From Veillonella sp. VA142 (GTDB lineage: Bacteria; Bacillota; Negativicutes; Veillonellales; Veillonellaceae): a stretch of DNA of 64,000 nt. Under the pieces are notes generated by a model that saw only the letters and a list, made by a program, of their open reading frames with translations, ran no database searches and was not told the DNA's origin. Both the position numbers and the translations under genes were made by a program. Numbering within the stretch: the first letter of the stretch is position 1; every line of letters begins with the position of its first letter. Of this stretch, positions 1-9,355 are shown one piece after another. Where the stretch lies: positions 59,342 to 123,341 of the forward strand of contig NZ_RQVN01000005.1 of NCBI RefSeq assembly GCF_003992135.1, read 5' to 3'.

Positions 1-1284
1 GATCACATCTACTTTAGCATCACTACGCTTTTGAATATGGAAACAACGTTCTCCTGGTCCTACTGGCTGTGTATCTCCCATATGGATTTCATAGCCTATA
101 AGATTTTCACCACTATAGTTAGTACCTAAGAAAGATAAATCCTTTACATCAAAACAAACTTGATGTGTTAATTTTTCAGTTTTCATAGTAGTAGCTGTTG
201 GAAGCAAACCTAAGCCTTTTAATTCAGGAATATCCCCTTCAATCCCTTCTGGATCATAAAGCATTTCTCCCAGCATTTGATTACCGCCGCAAATACCCAA
301 TACAGGTACCCCAGCATTTGCTAAGTCGTGGATATCTTTATCATAGCCATGCTCCTGCAAATACGATAAGTCAGCTAATGTGTTTTTAGAGCCTGGTAAA
401 ATTACCATATCTGGATGACCAATTGGCTCCCCTTGTTTCACAAAACGAACAGATACATCTGGTTCATAGGCAAGAGCATCAAAGTCTGTAAAGTTGGAAA
501 TTTTAGGAGTTTGCATCACCGCAATCGTAATCTCTTTTGATACACCTCTATATTTACTTTCTAATGCTACAGAATCTTCTTCATCAATATCAAGGTTTTC
601 TATCGCCGGTACTACACCTACCACTTTTTTACCTGTTTTTTCTTCAATAAAATCCAATGCAGGTTGTAATAATGTGACATCACCTCTGAATTTATTAATG
701 ATAATACCTTTTACTAGATCTCTTTCATCTGGCTCTAATAATTCTAAAGTGCCCACCACAGATGCGATAGCACCACCACGATCAATATCTGCAATAAGCA
801 TTACAGGAGCCTTTGCTAACTTGGCAACACGCATGTTTACAATATCATTAGCTTTTAAATTGACTTCCGCAGGGCTACCAGCGCCTTCAATAACAATCAT
901 ATCGAAATTATCATCAAGATATTGTAAACTTTCTTTTACTTTATCTAAGGCTGTTAAGGAGTATTTTGTATGGTATTCTCTAGCGCTATACACACCTACC
1001 GGTTTGCCCATTAATACGACTTGAGAGGACTGATTTCCTGTAGGTTTCAATAGGACAGGATTCATTTGTACAATAGGTTCTAAACCTGCTGCTTCCGCTT
1101 GTGCTACTTGGGCTCGACCAATTTCATCCCCTGCTTTCGTAACATAGGAATTTAATGCCATATTTTGTGCTTTAAAAGGTACAGTTTTATATCCCTTATT
1201 GTGTAAGATCCGACACATTGCTGTCGCTAAAATACTTTTACCCACATTAGAACTGGTACCTTGAAACATAATTTTTTTAGCCAT
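1..1284 (-). CDS. cobQ: cobyric acid synthase (partial, C-terminus beyond the window)
   Basis: Glutamine- and ATP-dependent amidation of adenosylcobyrinic acid a,c-diamide to cobyric acid in cobamide synthesis. I translated this frame by hand because it runs off the left edge. It starts MAKKIMFQGTSSNVGKS, with the P-loop-like GTSSNVGKS of the BioD/CobQ family. The C-terminal glutamine amidotransferase part holds the nucleophile motif GICGGNQML and the GYEIHMG segment. About 428 codons are visible of a usual ~500. The start ATG at 1282-1284 has GGAGG about 8 bases upstream and overlaps the last 8 bases of cobU, so the two are translationally coupled. The frame is intact as far as seen. Confidence 0.95.
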   Translation of the reverse strand, partial: MAKKIMFQGTSSNVGKSILATAMCRILHNKGYKTVPFKAQNMALNSYVTKAGDEIGRAQVAQAEAAGLEPIVQMNPVLLKPTGNQSSQVVLMGKPVGVYSAREYHTKYSLTALDKVKESLQYLDDNFDMIVIEGAGSPAEVNLKANDIVNMRVAKLAKAPVMLIADIDRGGAIASVVGTLELLEPDERDLVKGIIINKFRGDVTLLQPALDFIEEKTGKKVVGVVPAIENLDIDEEDSVALESKYRGVSKEITIAVMQTPKISNFTDFDALAYEPDVSVRFVKQGEPIGHPDMVILPGSKNTLADLSYLQEHGYDKDIHDLANAGVPVLGICGGNQMLGEMLYDPEGIEGDIPELKGLGLLPTATTMKTEKLTHQVCFDVKDLSFLGTNYSGENLIGYEIHMGDTQPVGPGERCFHIQKRSDAKVDVI

Positions 1285-1864
1285 GGTTACTTACCTCCAA
1301 TGCTTTTATATCTATTGTCATACCGCTGATTGTCATGTACGCTTCATCAGCCTCTGCAGCTACCAAACGATTGACACGTCCCATAATATCTCTAAAAATA
1401 CGAGCTAATTGATTCTCTGGCACAATCCCTAAGCCAATTTCATTAGTTACAAAAATAACTGTTTTTTCATTGTCTCCTCTGTACGAGCGAATCACATTGA
1501 GTACGGTTTCTACTTCTGAAAGTATCACACGTTCTCTTTGATTAACATCTTCCTGAGAAGTAAATTCACCATCTTGTAATAATAAATTAGTAGTCCACAT
1601 CGTTAAGCAATCTACTAATACCACGGAGCATTCATCTAATACTTTTAGAATCTCTGCACTAACAGTACAAGGAATTTCATAATTGTTCCAAATCATTTTT
1701 CGTCGCTCTTGGTGTAAATGAATACGATGTTTCATCTCCTCATCATAAGCTCGTCCTGTAGCAATATATCCTTTTTGCCCTTCCTTTGACAGTGCTATTG
1801 TTTCTGCAAACTCACTTTTGCCACTACGGGCACCACCTGTACAAAATATTATACGATTTTTCAT
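1277..1864 (-). CDS. cobU: adenosylcobinamide kinase / adenosylcobinamide-phosphate guanylyltransferase
   Basis: Bifunctional enzyme of the cobamide nucleotide loop pathway: it phosphorylates adenosylcobinamide and then transfers GMP to it. The 195-aa protein opens with a Walker A motif, GGARSGKS (about residues 10-17), followed by the RIHLHQERR region where the family carries its guanylylated histidine. VVLVDCLTMW is the Walker B region. I start at ATG 1862-1864 (MKNRIIF), because the family begins right before the P-loop; an in-frame start five codons earlier adds nothing conserved. It overlaps cobQ by 8 bases. The partner cobS and cobC genes are not in the window. Confidence 0.94.
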   Translation of the reverse strand: MKNRIIFCTGGARSGKSEFAETIALSKEGQKGYIATGRAYDEEMKHRIHLHQERRKMIWNNYEIPCTVSAEILKVLDECSVVLVDCLTMWTTNLLLQDGEFTSQEDVNQRERVILSEVETVLNVIRSYRGDNEKTVIFVTNEIGLGIVPENQLARIFRDIMGRVNRLVAAEADEAYMTISGMTIDIKALEVSNHG

Positions 1865-1935
1865 AACATACCTATACAAAGTTGCCCTCTATCAGTTATC
1901 ATATGTACTATACATTCATTATGAAGGAGACAACT

Positions 1936-2286
1936 ATGGAATTATTAAACTTAGACATCCAATTAATGGCCACTCTATGGGAAAATACATACCGAGCAGT
2001 CATTAAAGATCAAAATGGAAATTATGTAGCCTCTGTTCGCATTATCGTAAATGTTCCACTTTCACCAGATCGTTTACCACCGAATGCACCAAAAGCAGAT
2101 CCACAATTATTTGTATTGGTAGAAGACGCTGTGATGGAATCGGAAGATATCATTCAATTTGAAACCTTATTATCCGTACACATCCGAGAGAAATTTAAAA
2201 ATGAAATCGATCAGATTTATTTCTTCTATCCAAGCCCTGAAGACGTGTTAAATAAAACTGTAGATATACAAGAAGTACAACATTAA
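1936..2286 (+). CDS. conserved-looking protein of unknown function (116 aa)
   Basis: I do not recognise a family. The protein starts MELLNLDIQLMATLWENTYR; the start is fixed by AAGGAG at 1923-1928. It is soluble, without signal peptide or membrane segment, acidic overall, and reads as a small alpha/beta domain: a strand-rich first half (YRAVIKDQNGNYVASVRIIV) and a helix near residues 70-90. It contains a proline-rich turn, PLSPDRLPPNAPKADP. Divergent from cobU and followed by a strong terminator, it forms a single-gene unit within a cobamide neighbourhood. A link with cobamides is only positional. Codon use resembles its neighbours, so it is likely a real gene. Confidence 0.75.
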   Translation: MELLNLDIQLMATLWENTYRAVIKDQNGNYVASVRIIVNVPLSPDRLPPNAPKADPQLFVLVEDAVMESEDIIQFETLLSVHIREKFKNEIDQIYFFYPSPEDVLNKTVDIQEVQH

Positions 2287-2356
2287 TCGCAGTAACTACA
2301 TACATAGTATTATAGCACATCCAAGAAGATTTAATAGAAATAATCTAAGAGATAGT

Positions 2357-2390
2357 AAAAGGAGGTACCCTGCATGGAGTACCTCCTTTT
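2357..2390. terminator. bidirectional intrinsic terminator
   Basis: A 12-bp stem (AAAAGGAGGTAC paired with GTACCTCCTTTT) around a 10-base loop, with A-run and T-run flanks. It lies between the convergent ends of the 116-aa gene and the PduO-type gene and can serve both. Confidence 0.88.
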
Positions 2391-2400
2391 ATATCATAAA

Positions 2401-2904
2401 CTATTTCACTTCATCTTCTACGCGAGCTAAGATAAATAGCAAGTCGGATAAGCGATTCAAATAGCGAAGATTAGACATATGAATCTCTTCCGTTTCTCCT
2501 AACTTCCATAGGTCACGTTCTGCACGACGAACTATGGTACGACCTAAGTGCAAGAAACTGGATGCTTTACTATCGCCTGGTAGAATAAATTTAGATAGTG
2601 GCTCTAATTGTTCATCGAACTTGTCGATGATATGCTCTAAATTACTTACATGCTCATCTGTAATAGTAGCTGCTTGGCCTAAGCTAGAGATATCAGCCAT
2701 AATCATCCATAGTTCTTTTTCAAGTTGCAATAATGTGTCTTGCACTACCTTTTTATCAGAGTACGCACGAGCTACTCCAAGAAAGGCTTGCGCCTCGTCA
2801 ATGGTTCCGTACGTACAAACACGTTGAGATGCTTTGCTTACACGTTCGCCAGTATATAAACCAGTAGAACCTGCATCGCCTGTTTTCGTGTACACTTTTG
2901 CCAT
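2401..2904 (-). CDS. PduO-type cob(I)alamin adenosyltransferase
   Basis: Transfers the 5'-deoxyadenosyl group of ATP to cob(I)alamin (or corrinoid), giving adenosylcobamide. The 167-aa protein has the N-terminal ATP-binding segment TKTGDAGSTGLYTGERVSK, the YGTIDEAQAFLG segment and the conserved helix RTIVRRAERDLW, all in family order; length is normal for a stand-alone PduO domain. The start (MAKVYTKTGD, ATG 2902-2904) has AGGAGG upstream; an upstream in-frame start lacks support. It follows htpX with a 64-base gap and no clear terminator, so the two may be cotranscribed. The cobQ/cobU pair nearby supports a cobamide role. Confidence 0.93.
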   Translation of the reverse strand: MAKVYTKTGDAGSTGLYTGERVSKASQRVCTYGTIDEAQAFLGVARAYSDKKVVQDTLLQLEKELWMIMADISSLGQAATITDEHVSNLEHIIDKFDEQLEPLSKFILPGDSKASSFLHLGRTIVRRAERDLWKLGETEEIHMSNLRYLNRLSDLLFILARVEDEVK

Positions 2905-2968
2905 AGTATACCTCCTTAACAACTAGAAATCTTACGATCTCTGTAACATAAGATATGCATTGCTTCCT

Positions 2969-3832
2969 TTATATGCGACTCGCTATATCACGCAAACGTT
3001 GAATACGACTTTCTGTAGATGGATGCGTGCTAAATAATTGAGTCATAGTAGAAGAAATTCCACTTAAAGGATTAATGATAAACATGTGTGCTGTAGATGA
3101 TACACGGCTTTCGCTTTGACCAGGAAGCACACCAAATTTAGCATAATGCTCAATTTTGGCCAATGCAGATGCTAAAGATAATGGCTTACGACTCATCATC
3201 GCCCCTTCTTCATCTGCCAAATATTCACGAGAGCGTGAAATAGCCATTTGAATTAAGCTCGCTGCCAAAGGCGCCAAAATAATAGTTCCAAGTAATGCTA
3301 AAGGATTAGAATTTTCCTCATCATCACGGCCTCCAAAAATTGCTGCCCATTGTAACATATTCGCCACCATCGCAATAAATCCTGCCATACTTGCTGCGAT
3401 AGTACTAATTAATGTATCTCTATGCTTCACATGAGAGAGTTCATGAGCCAGTACACCTTCAATTTCATCATCTGTTAAGAGATTCATGATGCCTGTTGTC
3501 ACTGCTACTGCTGCATGCTCAGGGTCACGACCTGTAGCGAATGCATTAGGTACCTCTGATTCAATAATATACACTTTTGGCATCGGTAACCCAGCATTAT
3601 GAACTAGCTTTTTTACAATATTAAAGATGGTAGGATTGTTTTGCTCATTAATTTCTCTAGCATCATAAGCCCGTAGTACCATAGACGCGCTATTCCAGTA
3701 AGTATAAAAATTTATCCCTAAGGAAATAATAAACATCAATATCATCCCAGAGTGACCGCCTATCATTTGACCAATCACCATCAATAATCCAGATAGTAAT
3801 GCCAATAAGACCGCTGTTTTTATATTGTTCAT
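2969..3832 (-). CDS. htpX: HtpX-type M48 zinc metalloprotease
   Basis: Inner-membrane protease of envelope protein quality control, active site facing the cytoplasm in characterised members. The 287-aa protein has two N-terminal membrane segments (about residues 6-45), the zinc motif HELSH at 130-134, a second hydrophobic pair (about 145-200) and the downstream SREYLADEEGA segment that supplies the third zinc ligand (Glu). AGGAGG precedes the ATG. A second M48 protein lies at 47.8 kb; the two are paralogues of different subfamilies. Confidence 0.94.
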   Translation of the reverse strand: MNNIKTAVLLALLSGLLMVIGQMIGGHSGMILMFIISLGINFYTYWNSASMVLRAYDAREINEQNNPTIFNIVKKLVHNAGLPMPKVYIIESEVPNAFATGRDPEHAAVAVTTGIMNLLTDDEIEGVLAHELSHVKHRDTLISTIAASMAGFIAMVANMLQWAAIFGGRDDEENSNPLALLGTIILAPLAASLIQMAISRSREYLADEEGAMMSRKPLSLASALAKIEHYAKFGVLPGQSESRVSSTAHMFIINPLSGISSTMTQLFSTHPSTESRIQRLRDIASRI

Positions 3833-3912
3833 GTATTCCTCCTACTTAGATATTTTATAGAATGTATTTGCTTAATTATATCACATATAGTTTAAAAGAA
3901 TCATGAAGTTTT

Positions 3913-4842
3913 CTATTCATATTTAATTTTTACAACTTTAGCGCCTTCCCGGTCTGCATGCAGTACGAAACGACGACAATCAATATCGTGATTAATAAAG
4001 ACAGAACTCATGGCATCTGCCACTGTCACTGCATGTTCTGGAGAACAATAAGCAATTAAGGTAGAGCCTGAACCACTAATAGTTGACCCATAGGCTCCAT
4101 TCTCCTTAGCTGCTATAAATACATCATCACAATAAGGAATCAAAGTTTTACGATACGGTACATGTAAATAATCCTGTAATGCTACAGACAAATTATCCAT
4201 ACGATTTTGTATCATAGATCCTACAAACAATGTAGCAAATCCTACATTAGCAACGGCTTCTTTATAACTTAATTCTGTTGGTAATACACTTCGTGCGTAT
4301 GACGTTTCTACAATGACTTCCGGTACTACCACAGCAAATGTTAAATTACTTGGTACATCGATATGGGAATGGTATACCGTATCGTTTCCACCAACAGCAC
4401 AAACTAAATTTCCCATGATAGCAGGCGCTACATTATCTGGATGCCCTTCCATATCATTGGCAATGAGTAATAATTGGTCCTTGTTCAAAGGTTCTTGCAA
4501 ATAAGCATTGGCCAATAGTAAACCACCCACAATAGCTGTAGAACTACTACCAAGACCTCTTGATGGTGGAATTTGTGTATTCGAATGAATACGACCATAA
4601 ATGGGAGCAGCATTTACCTCTTTAAATACTCGTTCCATGGCAATACCCACTAGATTTTGACTATGGTCTTCCTGTTCCAATAAGTCTGCCCCAAATCCTT
4701 CAAAAGTATACGTATTGGATGAGGCCTGTTCATCAGGCTCAAAGGTAAATAGATTATACAAATTTAATGCGACTCCTAGACAATCAAATCCAGGACCGCA
4801 ATTGGCACTCGTAGCCGGTACTTGTACCGTAATAGATTTCAT
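3913..4842 (-). CDS. thrB: homoserine kinase
   Basis: GHMP-family kinase making O-phosphohomoserine from homoserine and ATP in threonine synthesis. The 309-aa protein begins MKSITVQVPATSANCGPGFD; the GHMP ATP-binding motif PPSRGLGSSSTAIVGG and the C-terminal SGSGSTLIAY glycine motif are intact. I use ATG 4840-4842, which has AAAGGAG upstream and gives the normal family N-terminus. The longer frame reads into the 3' end of hom. It follows hom by 10 bases, so the two are cotranscribed. thrC is not in the window. Confidence 0.95.
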   Translation of the reverse strand: MKSITVQVPATSANCGPGFDCLGVALNLYNLFTFEPDEQASSNTYTFEGFGADLLEQEDHSQNLVGIAMERVFKEVNAAPIYGRIHSNTQIPPSRGLGSSSTAIVGGLLLANAYLQEPLNKDQLLLIANDMEGHPDNVAPAIMGNLVCAVGGNDTVYHSHIDVPSNLTFAVVVPEVIVETSYARSVLPTELSYKEAVANVGFATLFVGSMIQNRMDNLSVALQDYLHVPYRKTLIPYCDDVFIAAKENGAYGSTISGSGSTLIAYCSPEHAVTVADAMSSVFINHDIDCRRFVLHADREGAKVVKIKYE

Positions 4843-4852
4843 GAACACTCCT

Positions 4853-6145
4853 TTATTCAACCATGATGCGGATAACACTACCCACTTCTCTAACGACACG
4901 TAAATGGTTAAAAGAATCAATTAAATTTTGAATATATGCATGAGGACATTTAGAAGTAATGATCGCTAATGTAGCCGTATCATTATCTGCTTTACGTTGA
5001 ATCACAGAATGAGCAGAAATGCGTTGTTCTGCTAATTTGGTAGCTACTTTTGCCAATACACCTGTAGAGTTATCCACAGTCATGCGAATGTAATAAGCAG
5101 ATTCAATTTTGCTAGAACTATACATTGTTTTTTGAGGATAATAGAATTGTTTCATTTCCCCGGTTTTGCCTTGCACCACATTGCGGGCTACTTCCATCAC
5201 GTCACTTACGATAGAGCTACCTGTTGGTAAACTACCAGCTCCACGACCGTAGAACATGGCATCATCAAAGCCATTGCCACGTAAGAATACAGCATTAAAC
5301 GAACCCCGCACAGAGGCTAATGGATGTGTGTTGGCAATAAAAGCAGGATGTACATTTAAGGACAAACCTTTTTTTGTTTCTCTCGCAATACCTAATAATT
5401 TAATCGTATAACCAAACTCTTTACCAAATTGGATGTCACTAGCATCAATTTTTGTAATTCCTTCACAACTTACATCTTCAAAGAAGATACGTTTATTAAA
5501 GGCAATAGAACCTAGTATAGCTAATTTACGTGCTGCGTCATAGCCTTCTACATCAGATGTAGGATCTGCTTCTGCATAGCCCAGCTCTTGTGCTTCTTTT
5601 AGGACTTCTTCATAGCCTAATCCATCTTCACTCATCTTAGACAAAATAAAGTTAGTTGTGCCATTTAAAATGCCCATAATTTCAGTAATTTGGTTACTAC
5701 CAAAAGAATCATATAAGGCGCGGATAATTGGAATCGCCCCTGCCACACTCGCTTCAAAGCGTAAATCCACATGATGTTTTGTAGCTAATTCCATTAAATA
5801 AGGGCCAGCCTCTGCTAATAAATCTTTATTCGCAGTCACTACATGTTTGCCTGCAATGATAGCTTCTTCAATACAGGTACGAGCAAAGGTAGTACCACCC
5901 ATCACTTCCACTACAATATCTATAGATGAATCCTCTAAAATCTCTTTATAATCTGTTACAAATATAGCCGTTGTAGGTAGTGTCACATGACTATATTTAT
6001 CTGGATTTCTAACATAAATCTTGTCCACAATGACTGGAACATTGATGCGATGTTGAATCACTTCCAAATTTGTGGTCAATAATTCAACAGTACCTTGACC
6101 AACAGTACCAAAACCCAATAGGGCAATCTTTACGCCTTGCTTCAT
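4853..6145 (-). CDS. hom: homoserine dehydrogenase
   Basis: NAD(P)H-dependent reduction of aspartate semialdehyde to homoserine, the branch point to threonine and methionine. The 430-aa protein has an N-terminal Rossmann motif (LLGFGTVGQGTVELL), the catalytic domain with ILNGTTNFILSKM and AEADPTSDVEGYDAARK, and a C-terminal ACT domain (ESAYYIRMTVDNSTGVLAKV) that normally senses threonine. The gene lies between an ACT-domain protein upstream (18-base gap) and thrB downstream (10-base gap), so ACT-hom-thrB reads as one operon. Confidence 0.96.
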   Translation of the reverse strand: MKQGVKIALLGFGTVGQGTVELLTTNLEVIQHRINVPVIVDKIYVRNPDKYSHVTLPTTAIFVTDYKEILEDSSIDIVVEVMGGTTFARTCIEEAIIAGKHVVTANKDLLAEAGPYLMELATKHHVDLRFEASVAGAIPIIRALYDSFGSNQITEIMGILNGTTNFILSKMSEDGLGYEEVLKEAQELGYAEADPTSDVEGYDAARKLAILGSIAFNKRIFFEDVSCEGITKIDASDIQFGKEFGYTIKLLGIARETKKGLSLNVHPAFIANTHPLASVRGSFNAVFLRGNGFDDAMFYGRGAGSLPTGSSIVSDVMEVARNVVQGKTGEMKQFYYPQKTMYSSSKIESAYYIRMTVDNSTGVLAKVATKLAEQRISAHSVIQRKADNDTATLAIITSKCPHAYIQNLIDSFNHLRVVREVGSVIRIMVE

Positions 6146-6163
6146 TCTCTATCTCCTTAAGCA

Positions 6164-6616
6164 CTAGGCTTGACCAATTAGTTCTACCTTAATAACTCCC
6201 TCTAATTGTCGTACTTCGTGCAAAACATCTTCTACTGGTAATGTTAATTCCTTTGTTTCAAAGGAAATATTCACATGTGCTACACCTTGTAGAGGCAAAT
6301 TCTGATTAATTGTCAATACACTGCCATTATAATCTGCAATGATCCGTAAAATATTAGATAGCATACCAGATTCATTAGAAATCAGTGCATTAATCGACAC
6401 AATTTTGCCTTGTGAAAGTTCATAAAATGGAAATACATAATCTTTGTATTTATAATAGGCAGAACGACTCAAATCCATTTTTTCAACAGCTTCATTAATC
6501 GTTTTGGCCTCTCCTAATTGTAAAATAGATTTTACTTTAATTGTTTTTTTAATCGCTTCTGGTAAAATTACTTCATTCACTAAATAAAATTTGTCTTTCT
6601 TGCCTTTCACAGCCAT
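6164..6616 (-). CDS. ACT domain-containing protein (UPF0735/PheB-like)
   Basis: A 150-aa protein with a short N-terminal helical region (about residues 1-65, containing SRSAYYKYKDYVFPF) and a C-terminal ACT domain (about 70-145, VSINALISNESGMLSNILRII). Such proteins are annotated as PheB or UPF0735; their ligand is unproven. Position directly upstream of hom and thrB suggests an amino-acid-responsive regulator of the threonine branch, which is inference. The start has AGAGGTG in front. The N-terminal part resembles a small helix-turn-helix, compatible with a DNA-binding role. Confidence 0.85.
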   Translation of the reverse strand: MAVKGKKDKFYLVNEVILPEAIKKTIKVKSILQLGEAKTINEAVEKMDLSRSAYYKYKDYVFPFYELSQGKIVSINALISNESGMLSNILRIIADYNGSVLTINQNLPLQGVAHVNISFETKELTLPVEDVLHEVRQLEGVIKVELIGQA

Positions 6617-6627
6617 AATTACACCTC

Positions 6628-7617
6628 TTAACTACTAGTGGAAACGGAACTTGCCATGTGTTGTCCATATAGAGTAAATACAGAGTACATACCGATAAAA
6701 AAAGGAACATATTCAGCTACAATCCGCCATGCCACTGCAACTAGCCCCACTGTTCCAATTGGTACAAAGGAGGAAAACAAATACACAAATAATCCTTCAG
6801 CAACTCCTGTTCCACCTGGTGTGGGTGCAAAATATAAAATTAAATTTAATAAAATCATGCGATTTAATATTTCAACAATGCTAATATCTGAAGTAAACGC
6901 ATACATCAAAGCTGGTGCAATAGCATATAAGAATAGCAAGCTCAATGCAGACTCAATAAATACAATAAAAGATTGCATAGGGTTTGCATATAATAAACTA
7001 AGTCCCCCATTAAATTCATCCAACTTAATAAGCCATCCTTTGGGGCTTCCTTTTTTCATTATCTTACATATCCACGTTATTAATTGCTTCATAAGTCGCG
7101 TTTGTAGCAGATACATTCCCATAAATGTTGAAATCACAACGAAAATTGATATACCTAACAATTGAGCGTTTGTAATATAAGGTACTTCGATAGGTTCTGT
7201 TACCAATATGATTGGTAACATGACAATAAGAAATAAAATAGAAAATACAGTCCGCACTAATACGATCGGCGCTGCTTTACCGATAGGCACGTGATAAGAC
7301 CGCAAGATTAAAGCCTGTGCTACGGCACCACCACTAGCACCAGGTGTAAGCATAGCCATAAAATAATTACCAAATATAACTCGTAAAATGGCAATTAAAG
7401 ATAAACTATATCCCCCCATACGCACCAATCGTTGTAGACGCAATCCATCAAAGTACATTCCTAACGCAAGAGCTACTATGGCTAACAATAAAGATGTAAG
7501 GTTAAATGTACCTAACGTAGCCAATGAATCTAAATCAATTGTAAAATAAATTGTTATACTAGACACAAGTAAGAGCAACAATCCAATCAGGATTCCTCGC
7601 TTTACCATGGTGCTCAT
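6628..7617 (-). CDS. UPF0104 / lysylphosphatidylglycerol-synthase-type TM protein
   Basis: Polytopic membrane protein of 329 aa with about eight hydrophobic segments, including the conserved MLTPGASGGAVAQALIL segment (about residues 90-107) and the later FAPTPGGTGVAEG segment typical of the YbhN/AglD-like flippase family. Family members act on lipids or isoprenoid-linked glycans, but the substrate here cannot be read from sequence. Its ATG overlaps the stop of the YdjC-type deacetylase (4 bases), so the two are coupled. A joint role in a lipid- or glycan-linked modification is plausible but unproven. Confidence 0.85.
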   Translation of the reverse strand: MSTMVKRGILIGLLLLLVSSITIYFTIDLDSLATLGTFNLTSLLLAIVALALGMYFDGLRLQRLVRMGGYSLSLIAILRVIFGNYFMAMLTPGASGGAVAQALILRSYHVPIGKAAPIVLVRTVFSILFLIVMLPIILVTEPIEVPYITNAQLLGISIFVVISTFMGMYLLQTRLMKQLITWICKIMKKGSPKGWLIKLDEFNGGLSLLYANPMQSFIVFIESALSLLFLYAIAPALMYAFTSDISIVEILNRMILLNLILYFAPTPGGTGVAEGLFVYLFSSFVPIGTVGLVAVAWRIVAEYVPFFIGMYSVFTLYGQHMASSVSTSS

Positions 7618-8480
7618 GAACGGTCTCCTTCAGTCCATTGTCCATAATGGATTAGACTAATATCATGAGTACCAACATATTCTTTTACTCTAGCTGATGT
7701 CATGGCATATCGTTCTTCGTCCCAATGATACCCCCAATCATATAAAGATCGAAGTGTATGATTATCTTTACCAGGATGTGTCATAATTTCATGGACTCCT
7801 TGTTTTTTAGCAACCTTCTCTAAAATTGCTAATAAAGCATCTTCTGTAAGCTGTCCACCATTCATCATACCCCAGAAATACAAAGGAGATGAAAATCCAA
7901 AATCTCGGGATGTGGCATAAGCTTGTTGTGTGATGACTGTAAGTCCTACTTTACCAATCCAACGTCCTAATGAAGACACGCCATTCAATAAAAATGGAGT
8001 TTCATCAGGCATACGAATCTTAGTTAATCCATGGCGTTTCATTTGTTCTGCCACCATTGGTAACACCTGTGGCAGTACATGCATATGTTGATGTCCATCC
8101 ACATGAGTAATCGGTAATCCAGTAGATATTACCTTTTGAAATTGTGCTTCAATTTCTTTTCTCAATTCAGAACCTTTTATTTGCCCTTTGAAGAGACGTT
8201 TTATAAATTCTGTATGAGTCATAGGGAATTTTCCATCAATCAGTAAGCTTGGCACTTCTTTAGGATCACAAACTGGTGATAGCCCACCAACCAAGCAAAC
8301 ATGTAATCCAACTCCTAATGTGGGTGTTGTCTTAGCTAATAATATGGCATCCTCAAAATGGTCCCCAGATGCCAATAAAGACGTACTTGTTACTATTCCT
8401 TGTTGATGACTTTCTAAGATTCCTTCATTAATAAGAGGATGTAAACCGAAGTCATCTGCATTCACAATTAGACGTTTCAT
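7614..8480 (-). CDS. ChbG/HpnK (YdjC) family carbohydrate deacetylase
   Basis: Metal-dependent N-deacetylase family acting on amino-sugar compounds. The 288-aa protein begins MKRLIVNADDFGLHP, with the family metal-binding Asp-Asp pair, and has THVDGHQHMHVLP (about residues 125-137, metal-binding histidines) and EIMTHPG near 238. All key residues appear intact. HpnK proteins work with hopanoids and ChbG on chitobiose; I see no hopanoid or chitobiose genes here, so the substrate is open. It is coupled to the UPF0104 membrane protein downstream. Confidence 0.87.
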   Translation of the reverse strand: MKRLIVNADDFGLHPLINEGILESHQQGIVTSTSLLASGDHFEDAILLAKTTPTLGVGLHVCLVGGLSPVCDPKEVPSLLIDGKFPMTHTEFIKRLFKGQIKGSELRKEIEAQFQKVISTGLPITHVDGHQHMHVLPQVLPMVAEQMKRHGLTKIRMPDETPFLLNGVSSLGRWIGKVGLTVITQQAYATSRDFGFSSPLYFWGMMNGGQLTEDALLAILEKVAKKQGVHEIMTHPGKDNHTLRSLYDWGYHWDEERYAMTSARVKEYVGTHDISLIHYGQWTEGDRS

Positions 8481-8533
8481 AGTTACCTTCCTGTACGCAC
8501 TAAATGGATAATTGTATTATTATTTTACCAAAA

Positions 8534-9343
8534 TTATTGTTGTTTGGATAGACAAAATTTTCTTTCTTGTACTTTATACATGCACAAAGCTCCTGCTATA
8601 GCAACATTTAAAGATTCCATGGGACCATACATAGGGATTGAAATTCTTTGTGTAACTATCTGTGATATATTTTCTGATATACCATTGGCTTCATTTCCTA
8701 AAGCAATCATAGTTGCCCCTTCATAACTAGGTTGTCCATAGTCAACACTATCTTCCAACACAGTTCCATACAGTTTGATTCCTGATTCTTTGAGTTTAAT
8801 GATATTTTCCGTAGTAACATTTATATAAATCGGTAATTTACATAACCCACTCATAGTACTGCGCACTGTTTTTTCATTGTATATATCAACAGTATTAGGA
8901 GTTAAAAACATTGCCTCCACCCCAGCACCTACAGCAGTTCGTATTAAAGTTCCTAAATTACCTGGATCTTGTACCCCATCAATAAGTACATACAGAGCAT
9001 TCGCTTTTACTCGAAAATCTTCTAATCGTCGTATTTTTTGGCATACAACAGCAATGACACCTTGCCCATGAACAGTTGTTTCAATCCCTTTCCATAGGCT
9101 TTCTGAAAAGGAAAATACCTGAACTTCATAGATTTCACATAAGGATAGCAATGCATCTAACTGTTCCTGTTTTATGGATTCTGTATTGACGATGACATAC
9201 CGTACCGTACCAGTAGGCAGCATATCCATGACTGTACGATATCCTTCAGCTACAAATTCCTGATGCATAGTACGATATTTTCTCTTATATAATTGCACAA
9301 TGTGCTTAATTTTTTTATTATCTCGTGAAGTAATCTCTTCCAT
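8534..9343 (-). CDS. TrmH/SpoU-family RNA 2'-O-methyltransferase (RlmB-like)
   Basis: SPOUT-fold methyltransferase transferring methyl from AdoMet to a ribose 2'-OH of rRNA or tRNA. The 269-aa protein has an N-terminal substrate-binding domain (about residues 1-85) and the knotted catalytic domain with VLIDGVQDPGNLGTLIRTA (motif 1), MIALGNEANGIS (motif 2) and SIPMYGPMESLNVAIAGALC (motif 3). The exact target nucleotide cannot be decided. It follows the second ABC exporter gene by 12 bases, so it is probably part of that transcript. Confidence 0.9.
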   Translation of the reverse strand: MEEITSRDNKKIKHIVQLYKRKYRTMHQEFVAEGYRTVMDMLPTGTVRYVIVNTESIKQEQLDALLSLCEIYEVQVFSFSESLWKGIETTVHGQGVIAVVCQKIRRLEDFRVKANALYVLIDGVQDPGNLGTLIRTAVGAGVEAMFLTPNTVDIYNEKTVRSTMSGLCKLPIYINVTTENIIKLKESGIKLYGTVLEDSVDYGQPSYEGATMIALGNEANGISENISQIVTQRISIPMYGPMESLNVAIAGALCMYKVQERKFCLSKQQ

Positions 9344-9355
9344 ATGACCCTTTCC

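Noticed and set aside
494..1024. Plus-strand open frame of 176 codons
   Set aside because: It is the antisense of cobQ, whose frame runs off the window edge. It is serine/threonine-rich without domain pattern and has no ribosome site.
6638..7165. Plus-strand open frame of 175 codons
   Set aside because: Antisense shadow of the UPF0104 membrane protein, with no start signal.
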